NCBI RefSeq assembly: GCF_015234275.1
Contig: NZ_JADGII010000003.1
From: Prosthecochloris ethylica
Lineage (GTDB): Bacteria; Bacteroidota; Chlorobiia; Chlorobiales; Chlorobiaceae
DNA length: 64,000 nt
Reading direction: 5' to 3' (one strand)
Shown piece by piece: positions 43,850 to 53,935 of the stretch (position 1 is the first letter of the stretch; the number at the start of each line of letters is the position of its first letter). The position numbers were made by a program, and so were the translations under genes. The notes under the pieces were generated by a model. That model was not told the DNA's origin. It did no database searches and was given only the letters and a program-made list of their open reading frames with translations.

Positions 43850-45748
43850 ATGATCCCACAGGAAAAAATCGATGAAATACGCCAGAGCATAGACATTGTC
43901 GATATCGTGTCCGACTATGTACGGCTGCAGTCGTCGGGGCACAACTACAAGGCTCTTTCCCCATTTACCGCCGAGAAGACTCCCTCGTTCGTCGTCTCCC
44001 CCGACAAACAGATCTACAAGTGTTTTTCATCCGGCAAGGGCGGCAACGTGTTTACCTTCCTCATGGAAATGGAAAAGATATCATTTCCTGAAGCTGTGGA
44101 AGCTGTCGCCCGGAGAGCGGGTATCGATATCAGTGGTTACCGCCGCTCATCCCCGCAGCCCGGAGCGGCTGAAAACCGCCACTACGATACCCTGAAATGG
44201 GCAGGCAGGCTCTTCAACCGCCTCCTGTTTGCAGAAGAAGGACGTCAGGCGCTGGAATATGCACTCAATGACCGGGGCCTGTCACGCAAGATCATCACGA
44301 GCTTCGGCCTCGGCTATGCTCCGGACCAGTGGGACAGGCTGAAAAAAGAAGCTGCGCGCTCGTCGATCCCGGCGGAAGAACTGTCGGCCACCGGTCTTCT
44401 CTACCACAACCCGCGAAAAAACACCACCTACGACTACTTCAGGAACCGGATCATGTTCCCGATCTTTTCAGTAGGCGGCAACGTGGTCGGGTTCGGCGGC
44501 CGTACCCTGAGCAACGACAAGAAGGCACCGAAATACCTCAACTCCCCCGATAGCGCGGTCTTCGACAAGTCCAGGGTACTCTACGGGCTGCACGCCGCGA
44601 AGGATGCCATTCGCAAACAGGGAGAAGCTGTCCTTGTCGAAGGGTATATGGATGTACTGGCTCTTCACCAGGCGGGGATCACGACCGCTGTCGCCTCGTG
44701 CGGGACCGCGCTTACCCGCCACCAGGCCGCCCTGCTCAACCGCTACTGCAGCCAGGTCCTGTTTCTGTACGATGCCGACGACGCGGGCCAGAAGTCAATG
44801 CTGTCAGGAATAGGCATTTTACTTGCGGGGGGGCTGACGCCCTGGATCGCAACGCTGCCTGCTGGCGACGACCCTGACAGCTTCGTTCGTCAGAACGGCA
44901 GGGAGGCGTTCGAAACCTATCTCTCAACCAGTCGCCAGTCATTCATCGATTTCCAGATCTCATACCAGGAATCGAAAGGCATGATGAACAGTGCCGATGG
45001 CAAATCACAGGCGGTCAGGGAAATTCTCTCGACGGTGAACCTGGTCAGGGATCCCGTGCAGCAGGAAATCTATCTCCGGGAAATCGAACAGAAGCTCAAC
45101 CTGAGCCTCGCGGTCCTGCGCGATATGCTTCACGATATCGGCCAAAGGAACAGATCACGTTCGTCCGGAGAGGCGAAGCCATCCCCGACCGTCACGGCAA
45201 CACCCGGCGAACCGAGCATAACGGTCCTGGAAAAAACGTTCCTCAAGGCCCTGATGGAAAGCGCCGATTACGGGCATGAAGTACTCGACTTTGCCGCTTC
45301 ACATGCGGAACTGCTGGTACTGCCGACCCCTGCAGCTGCGGATCTGCTGCATCATATCCTGCAGTACTACCGCCATGCTTCAGCACACGACAACAGCCTG
45401 CCGGACATCTCGGCCGCCATCGGCTCCATCGATTCAGAGCAGGCAAGAGACCTCGCTTCAGGGCTACTGATCGACACTCCCCTCAGCCAGCACTGGCAGG
45501 AATCCTTCGATGAACACCAGCAGAAAGCTCGACGCTGCCTGACAGCATTTCTCGATTCGTTCCGCCATCTCATCCTCCAGAACTATCGGGACCGGAAACA
45601 GGAACTGATCAGCAGGCTCCACAAGGTGACGGATATCGAGGAGGAAAAACAACTATCAGCCGACCTCAACCAGCTGCTCAAGGATGAGCAGACGACGGAG
45701 TCCGACGTCAATGCCATGATCAGCGCCATCCTCTCAGGCAATTCCTGA
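43850..45748 (+). CDS. dnaG: DNA primase
   Basis: DnaG makes RNA primers at the replication fork. The 632-residue protein has the N-terminal zinc-ribbon fold region, the TOPRIM domain (VLVEGYMDVLALHQAGITTA; FLYDADDAGQKSM) and a C-terminal helicase-binding domain. In the zinc region the normal CPFH and CFGCG ligands read SPFT and CFSSG, so three of the four ligands are missing and no zinc should bind. I recall the same substitutions in Bacteroidetes primases, so this is probably lineage-specific rather than damage. It starts at ATG 43850. Confidence 0.96.
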   Translation: MIPQEKIDEIRQSIDIVDIVSDYVRLQSSGHNYKALSPFTAEKTPSFVVSPDKQIYKCFSSGKGGNVFTFLMEMEKISFPEAVEAVARRAGIDISGYRRSSPQPGAAENRHYDTLKWAGRLFNRLLFAEEGRQALEYALNDRGLSRKIITSFGLGYAPDQWDRLKKEAARSSIPAEELSATGLLYHNPRKNTTYDYFRNRIMFPIFSVGGNVVGFGGRTLSNDKKAPKYLNSPDSAVFDKSRVLYGLHAAKDAIRKQGEAVLVEGYMDVLALHQAGITTAVASCGTALTRHQAALLNRYCSQVLFLYDADDAGQKSMLSGIGILLAGGLTPWIATLPAGDDPDSFVRQNGREAFETYLSTSRQSFIDFQISYQESKGMMNSADGKSQAVREILSTVNLVRDPVQQEIYLREIEQKLNLSLAVLRDMLHDIGQRNRSRSSGEAKPSPTVTATPGEPSITVLEKTFLKALMESADYGHEVLDFAASHAELLVLPTPAAADLLHHILQYYRHASAHDNSLPDISAAIGSIDSEQARDLASGLLIDTPLSQHWQESFDEHQQKARRCLTAFLDSFRHLILQNYRDRKQELISRLHKVTDIEEEKQLSADLNQLLKDEQTTESDVNAMISAILSGNS

Positions 45749-45765
45749 CGACCGGTCGACCGAAC

Positions 45766-46032
45766 TCAGTGCCAGACGCCGCCCCCGCATTTACGGCCGC
45801 GAAAAGGCTCTCGCTCGTCTTTTTCCACGTCACAGAACCACCCGGCAACATGCCCCAGGGCTCCGGGCGGCAGAGATGATTTCGCTTCCTCGAGCTCGTC
45901 CTCGGTAAAATCAAAACCGGCCTCCCGGATCAGCTCCATCCTCCGTGCTGCAAGCCGGCTCACCAGGCCGTTACAGAAATTGGCGTCTGCACCGATCCTG
46001 TCGAGAAATGCTTTTGCGGATTCTTGTGACAT
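45766..46032 (-). CDS. Nif11-domain small protein, possible RiPP precursor
   Basis: The protein has 88 residues. SAKAFLDRIGADANFCNGLV and IREAGFDFTEDELEEAKSSL match the Nif11 leader-like domain (EAGFDFT-EL), and it ends with PPGALGHVAGWFCDVEKDER and a Gly/Cys/Trp-rich tail (GRKCGGGVWH). Nif11 domains serve as leaders of ribosomal natural-product precursors, or occur near nitrogenase genes. Neither modifying enzymes nor an exporter are adjacent: the neighbours are dnaG and glyA. A 3-Cys tail after a GHVAG-type hinge would suit a precursor, but a stand-alone role is equally possible. Confidence 0.7.
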   Translation of the reverse strand: MSQESAKAFLDRIGADANFCNGLVSRLAARRMELIREAGFDFTEDELEEAKSSLPPGALGHVAGWFCDVEKDEREPFRGRKCGGGVWH

Positions 46033-46112
46033 AGCAGGAATATTTAAACGTTAAACAAAACGGTTCACTCTCCCTAACACCAATATCAGCAATCCGTTCG
46101 CTTCGGTACAAG

Positions 46113-46149
46113 AAAAAACCGCACCCCTGTCGCATAAACAGGAGTGCGG
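46113..46149 (-). terminator. Terminator after glyA
   Basis: CCGCAC (46119-46124) pairs with GTGCGG (46144-46149), and inner CCTGT pairs with ACAGG across one mismatch, with a 7-nt loop and a T6 run on the minus strand (46118-46113). It separates glyA from the Nif11-like gene. Confidence 0.8.
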
Positions 46150-46184
46150 CCGTCATGAACATACAGGTACCTGAAACTGAGCGG

Positions 46185-47507
46185 TCAGGGAGTAGGCCCG
46201 AAATCATTCAGGGGCAGGTCTGCACAGAGCGCCCTGACATCCTCGCGGACCCCGGCACATACGGTTGAAATATCATCGTTTCCAGCTGAACTGATCACGC
46301 GGTCGATCAGGGTCACAACGCTCTCCGCGTCGGCCTCGTTCATGCCGCGTGTCGTCATCGCCGGGGTTCCGATCCTGATGCCGCTGGTCACGAACGGCGA
46401 CTTGTCGTCAAACGGCACCATATTCTTGTTGACGGTAATACCGGCTTCATGCAGCAGGTTCTCCGCTTTCTTGCCGGTCACGTCCTTGTTGCGCAGATCG
46501 ATCAGCATGAGATGGTTTTTCGTACCACCGCTGACAATATCATAGCCGAGGGAGCTGAATTTTGCGGCCATCGCTGCAGCGTTCGCCCGTACCTGCACGG
46601 CATACTCCCTGAACTCCGGCTGAAGCGCCTCACCGAAAGCAACCGCTTTGGCCGCAATAATGTGCATCAGCGGGCCACCCTGGATACCCGGCATGATCTC
46701 GGCATCGATCACTTCCGACATCATCTTGGTACGGCGACCGGTTTTGGTCTTGATCGTGATCCCCATCGGGTTTTCGAAATCCTGCCCCATCATGATCATG
46801 CCGCCTCGAGGTCCCCGCAGGGTTTTGTGGGTCGTAGTGGTCACGAAATGGCAGTGCGGTATCGGATCGTTGAGCAGTCCTGCGGCAATCAGGCCGGCGG
46901 GATGAGCGATATCGGCCATCAGAAACGCCCCTACCTTGTCGGCAATCTCCCGGAATGCCTTGAAATCAAAGCCCTGGGAATACGCACTTGCACCGCAGAT
47001 AATCAGTTTGGGCCTGACCTCAAGCGCCATCTCCTCGACACGGTTCATATCGATGCACCCGGTCTCGCGATCCACGCCATACGCGTGGGCTTCGAAGAGC
47101 TGCCCTGAAAAGTTCACTGCACTGCCATGGGTAAGATGACCGCCATGTGCAAGGTCGAGCCCCATGATCCTGTCGCCGGGCTTCAGAACGGAAAACAGTA
47201 CCCCCATATTCGCACTGGAACCGGAATGCGGCTGAACATTGACGTACTCGCAGCCGAACAGTTTTCTGGCACGATCACGGGCAAGGTCCTCGGCCACATC
47301 GACGTATTCACAACCGCCATAGTAGCGCTTGCCGGGATAGCCCTCAGCGTACTTGTTGGTCATGACGGATCCACAGGCCTCCATGACGGCCCGGCTGGCG
47401 AAGTTCTCGGACGCAATCAGTTCGAGTGTCTCGGTCTGGCGACGCACCTCATTTTCGATAGCGTCAAAAATCTCTTTATCCTGTTTCTGAAGGATATCTG
47501 TGCTCAT
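46185..47507 (-). CDS. glyA: Serine hydroxymethyltransferase
   Basis: GlyA interconverts serine and glycine with tetrahydrofolate. The 440-residue protein has ETLELIASENFASRAVMEAC, NKYAEGYPGKRYYGGCEYVD, and the PLP-lysine motif FVTTTTHKTLRGPRGGMIMM. It is slightly longer than E. coli GlyA at the C-terminus (CAGVREDVRALCADLPLND). It follows ribBA by 22 bp on the minus strand and ends in a strong terminator. Confidence 0.97.
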   Translation of the reverse strand: MSTDILQKQDKEIFDAIENEVRRQTETLELIASENFASRAVMEACGSVMTNKYAEGYPGKRYYGGCEYVDVAEDLARDRARKLFGCEYVNVQPHSGSSANMGVLFSVLKPGDRIMGLDLAHGGHLTHGSAVNFSGQLFEAHAYGVDRETGCIDMNRVEEMALEVRPKLIICGASAYSQGFDFKAFREIADKVGAFLMADIAHPAGLIAAGLLNDPIPHCHFVTTTTHKTLRGPRGGMIMMGQDFENPMGITIKTKTGRRTKMMSEVIDAEIMPGIQGGPLMHIIAAKAVAFGEALQPEFREYAVQVRANAAAMAAKFSSLGYDIVSGGTKNHLMLIDLRNKDVTGKKAENLLHEAGITVNKNMVPFDDKSPFVTSGIRIGTPAMTTRGMNEADAESVVTLIDRVISSAGNDDISTVCAGVREDVRALCADLPLNDFGPTP

Positions 47508-47529
47508 CTGTTCTTGTTCTCCTGAATTG

Positions 47530-48798
47530 TTAGTGTGATTTTTTATCCTGGTCCGGTATTTCGGTGCATGTACATGAACACGCTATCATATGGCCCATTT
47601 TGTCCCGCTTGGTTTCCAGATAGGAGAGGTTCACCGGATTCGGGGCGATCTCGATCGGGACTCGCTCGACAATTTCGAGACCGTAGCCTTCAAGCCCCAC
47701 GATCTTCTTGGGGTTGTTGGTCATCAGGCGCATTTTTTTCACCCCGAGGTCCTGCAGGATCTGCGCACCGATACCGTAATCCCGCAGATCAGGCTTGAAA
47801 CCAAGCTCCACGTTCGCCTCGACCGTGTCGAGCCCCTGGTCCTGCAGGTTATACGCCTTCAACTTGTTGATCAGTCCGATCCCGCGACCTTCCTGCATCA
47901 GGTAGACCAGCACCCCGCGGCCTTCCTGCTCGATTTTCTGCATGGCGGAAGCCAGCTGGTTACCGCAGTCACAGCGAAGCGAAGCAAAAATATCACCGGT
48001 GGCACACTGTGAGTGGACCCGTACCAGCACCGGGTCGGAGGTATCGACATCCCCCTTGACAAACGCCAGGTGGTTCTGCTGCTGTGTATCGCAACAGGTT
48101 TCATACGCAATGAGGCGGAACTCTCCATGGCGTGTCGGCAACGACGTTTCGACCGCGCGGGTGACCAGTTTCTTGCGCTTCATCTGATAGGCCACCAGGT
48201 CCTTGATCGTCACCAGCTTCATGCCGAACTTCTCCTTGATTTTCAGCAGTTCCGGCAGGCGGGCCATGGTCCCGTCATCGTGCAGGATCTCACACAGGAG
48301 GCCGACAGGGGAACTGCCTGCCAGCTCAGCCAGATCGACCGCCGCCTCGGTATGCCCGACGCGGCGCAGCACACCGCCATCCATCGCCCTGAGCGGAAAA
48401 ATATGCCCCGGCCGGGCAAAATTGTCTGCATGGCTGGAAGGGTCGGCCAGCATCTTGATGGTCATGTAGCGGTCATAGGCGGAGATCCCTGTTGTCACGC
48501 CTTCGGCAAGCGCATCGACGGATACCGTGAAATTCGTCTCGTGCTGCGAGGTATTGCGCTGGACCATAGGATCGAGCTGCAGTTCAGCGGCCCTGTCCAT
48601 CGTCACCGCAACACAGAGCAGCCCCCGGGCTTCCTTGGTAATGAAGTTCACCATCTCGGGCGTCACCTTGTCGGCCGCGGCGATAAAATCGCCTTCATCC
48701 TCGCGGTCTTCATCATCGATCACGATGATGAGTTTTCCCTGGCGAAGGTCCTCTATCGCATCCTCTATGGGATCTATCCTCTTGTCGGTTTCACTCAT
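47530..48798 (-). CDS. ribBA: Bifunctional DHBP synthase/GTP cyclohydrolase II
   Basis: The two domains supply both precursors of riboflavin. The N-terminal DHBP synthase has IVIDDEDREDEGDFIAAADK and RPGHIFPLRA. The C-terminal GTP cyclohydrolase II has RVHSQCATGDIFASLRCDCG with the three zinc cysteines, and EGRGIGLINKLKAYNLQDQG. At 422 residues it is typical. The final CSCTCTEIPDQDKKSH tail is extra. No FMN riboswitch is visible upstream. Confidence 0.97.
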   Translation of the reverse strand: MSETDKRIDPIEDAIEDLRQGKLIIVIDDEDREDEGDFIAAADKVTPEMVNFITKEARGLLCVAVTMDRAAELQLDPMVQRNTSQHETNFTVSVDALAEGVTTGISAYDRYMTIKMLADPSSHADNFARPGHIFPLRAMDGGVLRRVGHTEAAVDLAELAGSSPVGLLCEILHDDGTMARLPELLKIKEKFGMKLVTIKDLVAYQMKRKKLVTRAVETSLPTRHGEFRLIAYETCCDTQQQNHLAFVKGDVDTSDPVLVRVHSQCATGDIFASLRCDCGNQLASAMQKIEQEGRGVLVYLMQEGRGIGLINKLKAYNLQDQGLDTVEANVELGFKPDLRDYGIGAQILQDLGVKKMRLMTNNPKKIVGLEGYGLEIVERVPIEIAPNPVNLSYLETKRDKMGHMIACSCTCTEIPDQDKKSH

Positions 48799-48969
48799 GC
48801 TTTTCGCAGTTCTTCTCTCCTCTCTGCGGCCAGCTTACGCTCGGCGGGAGAGGAAATCGTTGGTTAATCAGTAAATCAGACTGTAATGTAAAAAAACTCA
48901 CGGTTTTTACAGGATATATCAACCCGCCGCAACCGTACCACGGCACTGCTTCGCACTATGCGCCAAGCT

Positions 48970-48997
48970 TTGATAAGCAGGCGCAATTTTGTATAAT
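48970..48997 (+). promoter_or_regulatory. carB promoter
   Basis: TTGATA at 48970-48975 and TATAAT at 48992-48997 are 16 bp apart, a near-consensus sigma-70-type promoter. The ATG of the CarB half follows at 49082, leaving a leader of about 77 nt. Confidence 0.6.
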
Positions 48998-49081
48998 TCA
49001 CCAATTTTTATCCTGCTTGATACGTATATTGACGAGTACATACAGGCTTTTTCGCAAGCATTTCAAAATTTTTTTCATTCC

Positions 49082-50931
<1,850 letters not shown>

Positions 50932-50938
<7 letters not shown>

Positions 50939-51387
50939 CAGCTGAAGAGAACCTCGAGAAAATCTTTCGCAGCATCGTATATCGCCGGGTCCGTGCTTCC
51001 GCGGGGCCCGGCGATATTGAGCACCTCCACCATCTCACGCCTCAGCCATGCAGCAACACGCTGCGCCTCTTTTATATCACGTGGATCGACAACAAGGCAC
51101 GGCTTGCCCAGGGAACGGGCGAGCTCACGCGTCAGCCGGGTTCCTCCGGTCGGCTCGCCGGAAACGAGAATAAGCGTGGCATCGGCGTCCCGTACATTCC
51201 ACCTCGTGCGCTGGTCGTACCGGGAAAGAGGCGTTTGCTGAAGCTGGTAGCGCCCGTCGATCACCCCGTCCTCCGCCCTCCTGCCACGCGGACACCATCC
51301 ACCGTGCGGAATACGAAGCCGGATAGCGGTATCGAGAGCGGCACGGTCCACCCCTGTCTGGCCACCCGACACTATTGCACGGAGCAT
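50932..51387 (-). CDS. Putative molybdenum-carrier/SLOG-fold protein
   Basis: The 151-residue Rossmann-like protein contains IVSGGQTGVDRAALDTAI with a phosphate-binding glycine motif, HGGWCPRGRRAEDG, TRWNVRDADATLIL and a C-terminal helix VAAWLRREMVEVLNIAGPRG. This pattern is that of proteins annotated as putative molybdenum carriers (related to Moco carrier proteins and YpsA). The true ligand is unproven. It follows the Rieske-like gene by 13 bp and its end overlaps the convergent carB end by 7 bp. Confidence 0.8.
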
Positions 51388-51400
51388 ACCCGGAAGCGGT

Positions 51401-51817
51401 TCAGACGGAAATTTTCAGCCGCTGGCTTTCCTGCTCGACACGGTAGACCGTCAGGGGGCCCTTGGCCGGGCCTTCGATCAATTCGCCGTCATAGGAAAAC
51501 GTCGACGCACCGACGCTGCAGCACTGCACCGTCGCTGTCCCGGGTACCGGATCGAGCGCACGTTTGCCATGAGTACAGACATTGCGGAATGCATGGAACT
51601 CCCCGTCCGAGCCATTGATGACCAGCACAGGTGCCTCGAGCCCTCCTCCCTGCAACCGCACAGCCCCGCCGGGAGACTGTAATTCAGGTGTTTTCGACAG
51701 GTCGACCTCGACAAGACCGTCCTGCAGCTTCCAGCTCCCCTCCCCCGATGGTTTCGGGGTCGCACACAGTCCGAGTAAGCGCTGGAAAAAATTCCTTTCA
51801 AGTTTCTTCACACTCAT
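51401..51817 (-). CDS. Rieske-like protein lacking a cluster ligand
   Basis: The 138-residue protein has the Rieske fold pattern: VEVDLSKTPEL, PVLVINGSDGEFHAFRNVCT, HGKRALDPVPG, then VQCCSVGASTFSYDGELIEG and PLTVYRVEQESQRLKI. The first ligand pair CTH is intact. In the second loop, where CPxHG is expected, it reads CSVGA, so the second histidine is missing. Either the cluster is bound differently, for example with the extra adjacent Cys, or it is absent. No signal peptide is visible. It is likely co-transcribed with the molybdenum-carrier-like gene. Confidence 0.75.
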   Translation of the reverse strand: MSVKKLERNFFQRLLGLCATPKPSGEGSWKLQDGLVEVDLSKTPELQSPGGAVRLQGGGLEAPVLVINGSDGEFHAFRNVCTHGKRALDPVPGTATVQCCSVGASTFSYDGELIEGPAKGPLTVYRVEQESQRLKISV

Positions 51818-51960
51818 AACAGGCCTGATTTTTATGGTGAATAGAGCGCTGACAACACGAACGACAAGAGATCAGCAGGTCATGCTGACTTCATATTACA
51901 GAATTTTTTTTGTATAGAAATGAGAGAAGCCTCACTGAACATTCATTCTCACTACATCAT

Positions 51961-52440
51961 ATGACCATGGACAACGACATTTCGCCTCTGCTCGACGAAT
52001 CGATCACCCTGGAACTGGCTATCGCACGGCTCTACACCCTCTTTCACGATCATTTCACCGAAGACGAGGATTTCTGGTGGCAGCTTGCCATCGAGGAACG
52101 GAATCATGCCGCACTTCTGCGAAACGAGATCCGCAACCGCAACAAGCAGGGGGCGGTTCCCGACAACCTGCTTCCGGAAGACCTGAAAGAAGTACGAAGA
52201 GCGGTTCAGCATGTCGATGACCTGATCAGTTCTTTTACCGCCGAACCATTCAGCCGCACGAGGGCACTGGAAACCGCCTATGAGATTGAAAACTCGATCG
52301 GGGAGATTCACTTCCAGAAGTTCATGGAACGCAAGTCCTGTTCACTCGGAGACGAACTCTTCAAACAACTCAACCAGGAGGACAAAGACCACGCCAACCG
52401 CATCAGCCAGTACATGCAGTCACAGGGACTGGAATCGTAA
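51961..52440 (+). CDS. Ferritin-like/rubrerythrin-type diiron protein
   Basis: About 159 residues, all helical. Two ExxH motifs (AIEERNHAALL and LNQEDKDHANRI) plus further Glu residues in DESITLELAIARLY and EIENSIGEIHFQKFM match the four-helix diiron bundle of rubrerythrin-like proteins. No rubredoxin domain is attached. A role in iron or peroxide handling fits the neighbouring iron-related genes. ATG 51961 is chosen; MDNDIS at 51967 is equally possible. Confidence 0.75.
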   Translation: MTMDNDISPLLDESITLELAIARLYTLFHDHFTEDEDFWWQLAIEERNHAALLRNEIRNRNKQGAVPDNLLPEDLKEVRRAVQHVDDLISSFTAEPFSRTRALETAYEIENSIGEIHFQKFMERKSCSLGDELFKQLNQEDKDHANRISQYMQSQGLES

Positions 52441-52502
52441 GCTGCACCATCATGATTTTTTTCACACTCTCGCGGAAGAGAAGCAGGCTCTTTTATTAAA
52501 AT

Positions 52503-52519
52503 ATATTTTGTCTAAATAA
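52503..52519 (+). promoter_or_regulatory. Iron-box-like motif, copy 1
   Basis: On the plus strand ATATTTTGTCTAAATAA; its complement TTATTTAGACAAAATAT matches the motif seen at 54783 and 62919 in most positions. TTGTCT inside it (52508-52513) stands 17 bp from ATATTA (52531-52536), a possible promoter for the short transcript that follows. Confidence 0.5.
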
Positions 52520-52542
52520 ATAAAATACACATATTACAGGCA

Positions 52543-52629
52543 GCTGATACAGCAATACACGCAACCCATTCGTGTATTCTCCTTCCCCTCATCCCGATAA
52601 TGGCTCCCAGCCAGGGATGAGGGTTTTTT
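52543..52629 (+). ncRNA. Candidate iron-responsive small RNA
   Basis: Between the motif at 52503 and the terminator at 52586-52629 no protein gene exists, and the ferritin-like gene ends well upstream of the motif at 52440. A transcript of about 87 nt would contain a first weak hairpin (ACACG and CGTGT), then a pyrimidine tract TCTCCTTCCCCTC, then the terminator stem. C-rich unpaired stretches complementary to Shine-Dalgarno sequences are typical of iron-sparing sRNAs such as FsrA. Transcription is inferred only from sequence layout. Confidence 0.45.
52586..52629 (+). terminator. Strong terminator
   Basis: CCCTCATCCC (52586-52595) and GGGATGAGGG (52614-52623) form a perfect 10-bp stem, followed by TTTTTT at 52624-52629. 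The 196 bp between it and the DUF3793 end hold nothing recognisable. Confidence 0.85.
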
Positions 52630-52825
52630 ATTCCGCATTCAGCAAAAAGTATCAGTCAACAGACCGGGAACGACGATGAGGAAGAAAACGGAGGCGGGTG
52701 CAGACGTTTCAGGAATTCGATGAGGGAGAAGCTGTTCAGGCCATCAGAAGCAGAACCATAACCCACAACCTCAGATGAAGGGGTCGTGCAGGAATGCGAA
52801 CCGGTACATGGAGGATACGCCTCGA

Positions 52826-53437
52826 TTATGCGGCTTCGAGCAGACGTACCGCTGTCCTGCGGGCCTCGTCGAACCGTGCTCTCATTTTCAGGGAGGGAGA
52901 GGGATCACCAAAAATCTGCCAGCCGCAGCTGCCACGGCACCGGCAGCGCCGGAAACCCATGAACCCCCAGACATCTTTCAGCGGATAGCCCAGAGCAATA
53001 CCGATTTCATGAGGGACGGAGCCTGTCTGCTTCCATCGACAGCCAACTTCATGGAGAAAGGTTTTCGGGGTGAGACCGAACGGGTAACGGAGATAACAGT
53101 GAAGAAATTTTTTCGATGCCCTCTGCAGTCGCCTTTCTACAGCATCGATACGATACATGATCAGTTTGAGGGAGTGCGGGGTATCGACAAGCACCTTGTA
53201 GTTTATCTGCCAGGAACTGCAGAACTCTCCGCAATATTGCGCCACCTGGCTGACACCCAACCCGTACGCACCTTTTTTGACAATCACCAGTTCACCGGAC
53301 TTTCCTCCAAACAGAACACCTGCGACCTGAACGAACAGCCAGGACTCGAATCTCGACTGAACGGCTGACAACCGCTCGAGGCGGGACCTCCAATCGTCGA
53401 ACAGATCCAGTGATGCTTTGTATGGCCGACTTTTCAT
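52826..53437 (-). CDS. DUF3793-family protein
   Basis: About 203 residues. The conserved C-terminal part HEIGIALGYPLKDVWGFMGF, the FLHCYLRYPFG region and the cysteines FCSSWQINYKVLVDTPHS fit DUF3793, a family of unknown function found mainly in anaerobes, often near flavodoxin or iron genes. ATG 53437 is chosen. A promoter with TTGTCT (53543-53538) and TACCTT (53520-53515), 17 bp apart, embeds an iron-box-like motif, so expression is probably iron-dependent. A plus-strand frame over the same bases is its shadow. Confidence 0.7.
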   Translation of the reverse strand: MKSRPYKASLDLFDDWRSRLERLSAVQSRFESWLFVQVAGVLFGGKSGELVIVKKGAYGLGVSQVAQYCGEFCSSWQINYKVLVDTPHSLKLIMYRIDAVERRLQRASKKFLHCYLRYPFGLTPKTFLHEVGCRWKQTGSVPHEIGIALGYPLKDVWGFMGFRRCRCRGSCGWQIFGDPSPSLKMRARFDEARRTAVRLLEAA

Positions 53438-53531
53438 TTCTCCTCCGTATGGAAAATCATCCCCGCACAACTTCGCTGTGCAGACGAAAACGTTTGTGAA
53501 CGAGAGTCTGAAAAAAGGTACGAATTTTTAT

Positions 53532-53548
53532 TTATTTAGACAACTTAT
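53532..53548 (-). promoter_or_regulatory. Iron-box-like motif, copy 2
   Basis: TTATTTAGACAACTTAT, 13 of 15 fixed positions of the shared motif, lies 95 bp upstream of the DUF3793 start and covers its candidate -35 box. Confidence 0.55.
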
Positions 53549-53604
53549 AAATAAGCGACATATCAAAAGCATAACTTCGGTTCGCCGTACTGTTCAATTC
53601 TATC

Positions 53605-53633
53605 TTGACGAACCTCGCTTTCGGATGTACTTT
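53605..53633 (+). promoter_or_regulatory. Ferredoxin gene promoter
   Basis: TTGACG at 53605-53610 and TACTTT at 53628-53633 are 17 bp apart, about 67 bp upstream of the ferredoxin ATG. Confidence 0.5.
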
Positions 53634-53700
53634 ATCCTGTGAAGCTTATTGATGTCGAATTGACTGAAGAATCTTTCCCAACCCTTAAAGAAAAAGAATC

Positions 53701-53886
53701 ATGGCACTCCAGATTACCGAAGAATGCACCTATTGCGGTGCCTGCGAACCGGAATGCCCGGTGAACGCCATTTCAGCCGGCGATGACCTGTACGTCATCG
53801 ATGCAAATGCCTGCAATGAATGCGAAGGGCTCGACACCCAGGCATGCGTTTCCGTCTGCCCGGCCGAGTGCATTGTACAGGGCTGA
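53701..53886 (+). CDS. 2[4Fe-4S] ferredoxin
   Basis: This 61-residue bacterial ferredoxin has two cluster motifs, CTYCGACEPECP and CNECEGLDTQACVSVCP. The second has the longer insert (CX2CX8CX3C) typical of green sulfur bacterial and chromatial ferredoxins. Such proteins accept electrons from the type I reaction centre and feed the reductive TCA cycle, and could serve BciB and HemN-type enzymes. It stands alone on the plus strand, converging on the DtxR-type gene. Confidence 0.95.
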   Translation: MALQITEECTYCGACEPECPVNAISAGDDLYVIDANACNECEGLDTQACVSVCPAECIVQG

Positions 53887-53935
53887 CAACCGCCTGTATT
53901 CCCGCGGGCAGCAGGTTCTGCCTGCGGGATCGATT

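Noticed and set aside
48799..48969. Possible FMN riboswitch upstream of ribBA
   Set aside because: None of the conserved FMN aptamer segments is present on the minus strand.
52775..53368. A plus-strand frame over DUF3793
   Set aside because: The minus-strand frame has conserved DUF3793 segments and a promoter; the plus frame has neither.
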